NCBI GenBank assembly: GCA_964627195.1 | Contig: CAZVJU010000024.1 | Span: 1 to 16,521 of the forward strand | Reading direction: 5' to 3' | DNA length: 16,521 nucleotides | DNA from: CAZVJU01 sp964627195 | GTDB lineage: Bacteria; Patescibacteriota; Microgenomatia; UBA8517 | Shown: positions 11,721 to 16,521 of the stretch, piece by piece | Layout: each line of letters begins with the position of its first letter | How positions within the stretch are numbered: the stretch's first letter is position 1 | Notes under the pieces: generated by a model | What the model saw: only the letters and a program-made list of their open reading frames with translations | What the model was told of the DNA's origin: nothing | Databases searched by the model: none | Made by a program: the position numbers and the translations under genes

Positions 11721-12917
11721 ATGCAGACACCTAGAACAGAATTTGCACAAGCGCTAAGGGCAGTTGCTTCTGAGCGTGGTTTAGAGGCAAATGTTATTTT
11801 AGAAACAATAAAGCAGGCAATCATTGCAGCCTATAAACGCGATGCGCGTGAGGCGGGTGTTGAGGTGGATGAACTGGATTTTGATGTAGAGCTTGATCCG
11901 ACAAACGGAGAAGCTAAGGTATTCTCGTGGGCAATGCCATCCGAAGAAGCAACTGACGAAGAAAGGGAGAAAGCCAAGAAAGAAAAAAAGGATGTTACTC
12001 CTCCAGGATTTGGTCGGATCGCCGCCCAAACCGCTAAGCAAGTAATTCACCAAAAGATTCGTGAAGCAGAAAAGGGCGCGATTATGGATGAATTTTCAGG
12101 TCGTGTTGGATCTCTCATCTCCGGGATGATTTTAAGATTTGACGGAGCGGACGTGCGAGTCGATTTGGGCCGAACAGAGGGAATTATGCCAAAAGAAGAG
12201 AGAGTCCCCAATGAACGCTTGAACCCAAATCAAAGATTAGCATTTCTTCTTAAAAATATAGAGGAAACCGCAAAAGGCAAACAAATTATCCTTTCGAGAT
12301 CAGATGCTCTTTTTGTTACAAAACTTTTTGAACGCGAAGTTCCTGAAATGTCTTCCAAAAATGTTGAAGTGAGAGCGATAGCCAGAGAACCTGGTGTCCG
12401 GACAAAGATGGCTGTGGCCTCAAATCAGAGCGGAGTTGATCCTGTGGGATCTTGTGTAGGACAGAAAGGTGTTCGGGTGCAAGCTGTTACAAATGAGCTG
12501 GGAGGGGAACGAGTGGATATTATTCAGTACACGGAAGATTTATCCAGCCTCATTAAAGCTTCTTTGGCACCAGCCGAAGGGTTAAGTGTTAAGCTGGATG
12601 AAAAAGGTAAGACAGCGGTAGTCCGAGCTCCTGAGGATCAGCTTTCTTTGGCAATTGGCAAAGATGGCCAGAATGCCCGTCTCGCAGCAAAATTGACAGG
12701 CTACAGAATTGAGATAAAACCTGACTCCGTTTCCAAAAAGGAGAAGAAAGAAGATAGGGCAGAAAAGATCACTGAACCCGAAGCTGAGATTAAGGAGCTG
12801 GAGAAGGAAAGGGCAGTAGATAGTGATAACGGAAAACCTACTAAATCCAAAAAGGTTTCCCTTAAAAAAGACACCAAAGCAAAGAGTAAGTCAGAATTAA
12901 AATCAGGGAATATCTAA
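11721..12917 (+). CDS. nusA: Transcription termination/antitermination factor NusA
   Basis: 398 residues. The N-terminal RNA polymerase-binding domain (~1-125) starts MQTPRTEFAQALRAVASERG and contains a charged insertion (SEEATDEEREKAKKEKKD). The S1 domain (~126-195) includes GRVGSLISGMILRFDGADVR. KH1 (~225-275) has DPVGSCVGQKGVRVQAVTNE and KH2 (~300-335) has LSLAIGKDGQNARLAAKLTG. A Lys/Glu-rich tail replaces the C-terminal acidic repeats of E. coli NusA. It modulates pausing and termination. The ribosome site AGAAGG is strong. infB follows after 38 bp, the conserved bacterial order nusA-infB, so the two are probably one operon. Confidence 0.95.
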   Translation: MQTPRTEFAQALRAVASERGLEANVILETIKQAIIAAYKRDAREAGVEVDELDFDVELDPTNGEAKVFSWAMPSEEATDEEREKAKKEKKDVTPPGFGRIAAQTAKQVIHQKIREAEKGAIMDEFSGRVGSLISGMILRFDGADVRVDLGRTEGIMPKEERVPNERLNPNQRLAFLLKNIEETAKGKQIILSRSDALFVTKLFEREVPEMSSKNVEVRAIAREPGVRTKMAVASNQSGVDPVGSCVGQKGVRVQAVTNELGGERVDIIQYTEDLSSLIKASLAPAEGLSVKLDEKGKTAVVRAPEDQLSLAIGKDGQNARLAAKLTGYRIEIKPDSVSKKEKKEDRAEKITEPEAEIKELEKERAVDSDNGKPTKSKKVSLKKDTKAKSKSELKSGNI

Positions 12918-12955
12918 ATAATTCATGGGACGCAAGATTCGTAAGGAAAATAATT

Positions 12956-14377
12956 ATGGAAAAGAAAAATACTACTCAACGGGAGGAAAGAGCGCCGATT
13001 GTTGTAGTGCTTGGTCATGTAGATCATGGCAAGACAACTCTTCTTGATAACATACGACTTACGCAGGTTGCCGCCAAAGAGGAGGGTGGAATAACACAGT
13101 CAATAGGAGCTTCGATCGTAACCACAAAAGAAGGCAAAAAAATTACATTTATTGATACTCCGGGTCACGCCGCGTTTTCCAAAATGCGCTCCCGTGGAGC
13201 CAATGTAGCCGATATAGCGATTTTAGTAGTTTCAGCCAGTGATGGTGTACAGCCTCAGACTAAGGAGGCACTTGAACGGATAATTGACGCAAAGATACCT
13301 TTTATTGTAGCCGCGACAAAAATAGATCTGCCTTCAGCTAATCTTGAGGCAGTGCAGACCCAACTTGAGAAAGAAGGCATTCTTTTTGAGGGCAAGGGAG
13401 GAGATATTCCTTTGGTTGGAGTTTCCGGCAAGACCGGAAGGGGAGTTGATCAGCTTCTTGAGGTCATAATGCTTGTCGCAGAGTTGAATGATATTAAAGG
13501 GGATCCCCAATCTTCTTTAGAGGCAGTTGTCATCGAAGTTGGTAAAGATAGACGTGGTCCGACCGCCACGGTTGTAGTTAGAAACGGTACCCTGTCAGTC
13601 GGAGAAGAAATTATCACAGAAACGGCAAAATTAAAAATCCGTGGACTTTTTGACAATAACGAGAAATCCGTCCGAAGTGTTAGACCGGGAGAACCTGCAC
13701 AAATACTTGGTTTTAAGGCAACTCCGCCGGTTGGGAGTAGAATTTGGAGCGTTGACCAAAAAACACTTACCCCACAGATTTCTGAGCCTAAAAAGCTTCT
13801 TGACTTGTCTGTCTCAGAGGAACAATTTGCAATATGTTTGAAAACCCAAAATGCAGGGAGTCTTGAAGCAATTCAATCCAACCTTCCGGAGTCAGTAGTA
13901 GTTATCTCTTCGGGGGTAGGAGACGTAACTGAGTCTGATATTTTTTTAGCAAAAGCATCTTCCGCGCTTATCTTTGCCTTTGAGTCAAAAGTGCCACACC
14001 AAGTTAAAAAATTAGCGGGAATGGAAGGGGTGGACATCGAGAGTTTTGGCGTAATTTATGAGCTTTTTGACAGGCTGGATGAAATAACTAAAAAGCACAA
14101 GGTTGAAATTTTAGGCAAAGCTGAAATATTAGCTGTCTTTCCTTATGATCAGATAAAGGTTGCAGGGTGTAAGGTTCTGCAGGGAAAAATTACAAAAAAG
14201 GACACACTCCTACTCACTCGTGGCGGTAAAGAAGTAGGGAGCGTTTCTACCTTGTCTTTAAAGAGGGGAAGAAGTGATATTGAGGAAGCAAAACAGGGTG
14301 AGGAGTGTGGGGTTTTATTTACACCCCAGCTTGATTTCAAGGTTGGAGATGTTATACTATCGGTGCCTAAACGGTAA
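12956..14377 (+). CDS. infB: Translation initiation factor IF-2 (minimal form)
   Basis: 473 residues, about half the length of E. coli IF-2 (890). The G domain starts within 15 residues: G1 GHVDHGKTT (20-28), switch I GGITQSIGA (44-52), G3 DTPGH (67-71) and G4 TKID (121-124). Two beta-barrel domains and the fMet-tRNA-binding C-terminal domain follow (ending FTPQLDFKVGDVILSVPKR). IF2N and the long linker are absent. Two positions differ from the usual sequence: Ser for His in GGITQHIGA, and Thr for Asn in NKID; TKxD is functional in Rho-type GTPases. The factor places initiator tRNA on the 30S subunit and joins the subunits. Ribosome site AAGGA at 12941-12945. Confidence 0.95.
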   Translation: MEKKNTTQREERAPIVVVLGHVDHGKTTLLDNIRLTQVAAKEEGGITQSIGASIVTTKEGKKITFIDTPGHAAFSKMRSRGANVADIAILVVSASDGVQPQTKEALERIIDAKIPFIVAATKIDLPSANLEAVQTQLEKEGILFEGKGGDIPLVGVSGKTGRGVDQLLEVIMLVAELNDIKGDPQSSLEAVVIEVGKDRRGPTATVVVRNGTLSVGEEIITETAKLKIRGLFDNNEKSVRSVRPGEPAQILGFKATPPVGSRIWSVDQKTLTPQISEPKKLLDLSVSEEQFAICLKTQNAGSLEAIQSNLPESVVVISSGVGDVTESDIFLAKASSALIFAFESKVPHQVKKLAGMEGVDIESFGVIYELFDRLDEITKKHKVEILGKAEILAVFPYDQIKVAGCKVLQGKITKKDTLLLTRGGKEVGSVSTLSLKRGRSDIEEAKQGEECGVLFTPQLDFKVGDVILSVPKR

Positions 14378-14380
14378 CAA

Positions 14381-14452
14381 GTGACAAGTAATACGTGACA
14401 AGTTAACTCATTTATGTAGTTTAGCTTGTATTTATTAACCTGTTACTTATAA
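14381..14452. repeat. Word-repeat and imperfect palindrome between infB and the DHH-like gene
   Basis: GTGACAAGT occurs at 14381-14389 and 14395-14403. AAGTAA and CAAGTTAA on the left are complemented on the right by TTAACCTG and TTACTT (14435-14448), giving an imperfect inverted repeat similar in layout to 2676-2750. Confidence 0.45.
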
Positions 14453-14453
14453 C
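14426..14453 (+). promoter_or_regulatory. Probable promoter of the DHH-like gene
   Basis: TTGTAT (14426-14431), 16-bp spacer, TATAAC (14448-14453). The -10 ends 12 bp before the ATG at 14466, implying a ~6-nt leader without a Shine-Dalgarno sequence. Confidence 0.45.
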
Positions 14454-14465
14454 ATAACTTATTTC

Positions 14466-15401
14466 ATGGAACATTCTTTCAAAAATATTATTGACCAGTC
14501 AAAATCTATTCTTATCTTACTTCCAACAAAACCTTTTTTTGATCAGGTTGCAGCCGGACTTTCGTTATATTTAACTCTAAGAGGAGAGAAAGATATTCAG
14601 ATTTCCTCCCCCGCTCCGATGACGGTTGAATTTAATCGACTTATAGGAGTTAACAGAATCTCTCAGGAATTGGGCAACAAAAATCTAGTCATAAGGTTTA
14701 CTGATTACCGGGCAAGTGATATAGAAAGAGTGTCCTATGATATCGAAAATAGTCAATTCAGACTTACTGTTATCCCAAAACAAAGAGTGGTTCCCCCAAC
14801 AAAAGAGCAGGTTGAACTTGCGTACTCCGGCGTCTCGGCCGACACGGTTATTATTATTGGTGGGGCGAATGAATCCCACTTTCCCGCAATTAGTGAGAAA
14901 AGTTTGTCAGGAGCAAATATTCTGCACATCGGGACTAGGGATATTTCTTTATCTTCTAATAAAAGTTACGTATCATTTTCAAGGCCCGCTTCTTCGGTTT
15001 CGGAAGTTGTAGCCAGTCTGATAAGAGAAAGCGATTTAAAATTAGATGAGGATGTTGCGACGAATCTTCTCATGGGGATAGAGGAAGCAAGTACTAATTT
15101 TACTGACTCAAGCGTTACCGCCGATACGTTTTCATTAGTTTCGGAGCTTATGCATAAGGGTGGTAAAAGGTTCAGTTCCCAGGCGATTCCTAGGGTTGGC
15201 GATTTTCCTCCTGGAGCGATCCCTGGACAGGTGCTAAAGCCTTCCCAAGCATTTGTACAAACTCCTCCGCGAATTCAACCTGGGAACCCTCCTAAAATAA
15301 TTCAAAATCAGACAGTGTCTGATACGGAGGAGATAAAAGAGGAGCCTCCCAAGGACTGGCTTACTGCCCCTAAGGTTTATAAGGGCACATCAATTAGTTA
15401 A
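14466..15401 (+). CDS. DHH-family (NrnA-like) protein with degenerate active site
   Basis: 311 residues. The fold of DHH phosphoesterases such as NrnA is traceable: IIDQSKSILILLPTKPFFDQ then VAAGLSLYLTL (~8-38), the strand ADTVIIIGGANESH (125-138), NILHIGTRD (151-159), PASSVSEVVASLI (174-186) and LLMGIEEASTNFTDSSVTAD then TFSLVSELMHKGG. The metal-binding motifs are lost: the usual PDGDAxGS reads FFDQVAAGL (only D26 kept), the D in the second motif becomes GGAN, and the DHH signature aligns with GTR (156-158). Residues ~240-311 form a Pro-rich, probably disordered tail. It occupies the place of nrnA in infB-rbfA-nrnA-type clusters (rbfA and truB are absent here). Probably a non-catalytic nucleotide- or RNA-binding protein; that role is inferred. 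Confidence 0.75.
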   Translation: MEHSFKNIIDQSKSILILLPTKPFFDQVAAGLSLYLTLRGEKDIQISSPAPMTVEFNRLIGVNRISQELGNKNLVIRFTDYRASDIERVSYDIENSQFRLTVIPKQRVVPPTKEQVELAYSGVSADTVIIIGGANESHFPAISEKSLSGANILHIGTRDISLSSNKSYVSFSRPASSVSEVVASLIRESDLKLDEDVATNLLMGIEEASTNFTDSSVTADTFSLVSELMHKGGKRFSSQAIPRVGDFPPGAIPGQVLKPSQAFVQTPPRIQPGNPPKIIQNQTVSDTEEIKEEPPKDWLTAPKVYKGTSIS

Positions 15402-15433
15402 GAAGGTCAAGTTTCGTGCCTGGAATTTACATT

Positions 15434-15462
15434 TTGAATTTTAAGCTGACTCGTGTTATTAT
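15434..15462 (+). promoter_or_regulatory. Promoter of rpsO
   Basis: TTGAAT (15434-15439), 17-bp spacer, TATTAT (15457-15462). Transcription near 15469 leaves a ~60-nt leader. S15 often autoregulates through its leader, but I could not identify an S15-binding fold here. Only short stems are visible, for example CAAG/CTTG at 15489-15497. Confidence 0.6.
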
Positions 15463-15528
15463 TCACAAGGTGTGCTACCAGGTTTTTCCAAGACTTGCCC
15501 GGAATTACTTAGTTACACATGACGAGAA

Positions 15529-15798
15529 ATGGCACTAGCAAAAGAAGAAAAGCAATCTATTATTAAGAAGTTTGCAAGAGAAAAAAGTGATACTGGTTCT
15601 CCGGAAGTACAAATTGCACTCCTTTCGGCCCAAGTCGATAAACTTGCAGCTCATCTTAAGGAACACAAAAAAGACGTTCACTCACGTCGGGGTCTTTTGT
15701 CAATGATCGCAAAAAGAAGGAGACTACTGAATTATCTCAAAGGTCGCGACGAGGCGCGATATACTAATTTAGCAAAAGAACTTGGATTAGAAAAATAG
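15529..15798 (+). CDS. rpsO: 30S ribosomal protein S15
   Basis: 89 residues, the normal length. Typical S15 elements are DTGSPEVQIALLSAQVDKLA, HLKEHKKDVHSRRGLLSMIA and KRRRLLNYLKGRDEARYTNL. S15 binds the central domain of 16S rRNA. The initiator Met of MALAKEEKQSIIKKFAREKS is at 15529. pnp follows after 80 bp, the conserved rpsO-pnp pairing. Confidence 0.96.
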   Translation: MALAKEEKQSIIKKFAREKSDTGSPEVQIALLSAQVDKLAAHLKEHKKDVHSRRGLLSMIAKRRRLLNYLKGRDEARYTNLAKELGLEK

Positions 15799-15799
15799 A

Positions 15800-15848
15800 T
15801 ATAATACAAATCTACGAATGTATCCGAATGCTACGAATAGCTACGAAT
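15800..15848 (+). repeat. -10 box and four helically phased CTACGAAT repeats before pnp
   Basis: A perfect TATAAT (15800-15805) immediately follows the rpsO stop; no good -35 is seen. Downstream, CTACGAAT starts at 15812, 15831 and 15841, and the variant ATCCGAAT at 15822. The spacings are 10, 9 and 10 bp, close to one helical turn. They lie in the presumed pnp leader. Confidence 0.6.
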
Positions 15849-15878
15849 CATTCATCATAAAGAAAAGATCTGCAATTA

Positions 15879-16521
15879 ATGAAGAAGATAGAAAAAAGTA
15901 TAGAACTAGGGGGTAGAAAGTTAACTCTTTCAACAGGTGATCTTGCCACACAGGCTGATGGAGTAGTACTAGCAACTTACGGAGAGACGGTAGTTCTTGC
16001 AACTGTGGTTGCACAGCCTTTGATGGGTGATTTGGGATACTTTCCTTTATCTGTCGAATACCAAGAAAAACTTTACGCTGGAGGCAGGATTAAGGGTAGT
16101 CGGTGGGTAAAACGCGAAGGCCGGCCAACTGATGAGGAAATACTTTCGGGAAGGCTCATAGATAGGTCAATCCGTCCTCTTTTTCCTAAAGACTATTCCA
16201 AAGAAGAAGTTCAAGTGATACTGACTGTTTTATCTGTAGATATGGTAAATCCCCCTGATATTGTGGCGGCCGTCGCGACTAGTGCGGCTATTTCAATCTC
16301 CCGAATTCCATGGAATGGACCATTAGGAGTTATAAGGGTTGGTTGGAAAGAGGGGAAACCAATAACAAATCCGACAGAGGAAGAACTTAGCACCTCTGAA
16401 ATGGATCTTATTGTTTCGGCTACAGAAAGCGCAATTGTGATGATTGAGGCGGGTGCCAAACAGGTTTCTGAAGACGCTATTTTAAAAGCAGTTACTCACG
16501 CTCAAAAAGAGGCCGTTAAGG
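15879..16521 (+). CDS. pnp: Polyribonucleotide nucleotidyltransferase (PNPase), 5' part
   Basis: About 214 codons from the ATG at 15879 to the window edge with no stop. The N-terminus MKKIEKSIELGGRKLTLSTG and the first RNase PH-like domain are clear: GVVLATYGETVVLATVVAQP, YFPLSVEYQEKLYAGGRIKG, GRPTDEEILSGRLIDRSIRP and LFPKDY. PNPase degrades RNA 3'-to-5' with phosphate and can add 3' tails. The active centre of the second RNase PH domain and the KH/S1 domains would lie beyond the window. Order rpsO-pnp is conserved in bacteria. No strong ribosome site precedes the ATG. Confidence 0.95.
   Translation, partial: MKKIEKSIELGGRKLTLSTGDLATQADGVVLATYGETVVLATVVAQPLMGDLGYFPLSVEYQEKLYAGGRIKGSRWVKREGRPTDEEILSGRLIDRSIRPLFPKDYSKEEVQVILTVLSVDMVNPPDIVAAVATSAAISISRIPWNGPLGVIRVGWKEGKPITNPTEEELSTSEMDLIVSATESAIVMIEAGAKQVSEDAILKAVTHAQKEAVK

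Noticed and set aside
12924..12956. Small ORF between nusA and infB starting MGRKIRKENN
   Set aside because: It runs out of frame into infB with no ribosome site; the gap is ordinary.

Overview
The window looks like a chromosomal segment from a reduced-genome bacterium of the Candidate Phyla Radiation (Patescibacteria), most probably a Microgenomates-type lineage. This is inferred from family features, not from a database match. The supporting features are a very short IF2 without the N-terminal IF2N region, a short HrcA, a DnaJ without zinc fingers, an S20 with a basic tail, an N-terminally disordered single-pass surface protein next to PilN/PilO-like genes, and a palindromic TTCGACTTCGCTCA-type repeat. 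TGA, TAG and TAA all terminate conserved genes, so the code is standard; this argues against the Gracilibacteria/Absconditabacteria groups, which read TGA as glycine.

Layout. Positions 1-2665 lie on the minus strand: a partial single-pass surface protein, a small membrane protein, PilO-like and PilN-like type IV pilus assembly proteins, and rpsT (S20). From 2798 everything is on the plus strand: murJ; the heat-shock block hrcA-grpE-dnaK; an accessory islet (about 7835-10610) with two unrecognised membrane-protein genes, a duplicated dnaK 3' end, a hicBA toxin-antitoxin pair whose toxin is frameshifted, and a Nudix hydrolase; then dnaJ, nusA, infB, a degenerate DHH-family protein, rpsO and the start of pnp.

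Regulation. HrcA-type control is readable at two places. A CIRCE-like operator lies upstream of hrcA (4521-4547), and a second overlaps the dnaJ -10 box and start codon (10651-10677). The islet has therefore split the usual dnaK-dnaJ operon, but dnaJ appears to keep its own HrcA operator. Many first genes have a -10 box only 6-20 bp before the start codon and no Shine-Dalgarno sequence, which suggests leaderless or near-leaderless mRNAs. Operon-internal genes (grpE, dnaK, nusA, infB) use AGG-type ribosome sites or overlapping ATGA junctions.

Most interesting points: (1) dnaK's C-terminal tail is present twice around an inserted membrane-protein gene; (2) an 87-bp in-frame duplication at the grpE/dnaK junction creates a 24-codon leader ORF with a strong RNA hairpin just before dnaK; (3) the CIRCE-like operator on the dnaJ start codon; (4) a perfect 28-bp palindrome upstream of a hicBA locus whose toxin carries a one-base frameshift; (5) a DHH-family protein that has lost its signature metal ligands; (6) families of imperfect inverted-repeat or helically phased word elements in several intergenic regions. 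I did not find a clearly new multi-gene defence or metabolic system. The best candidates for something undescribed are the dnaK-tail/membrane-protein modules and the dnaK leader.
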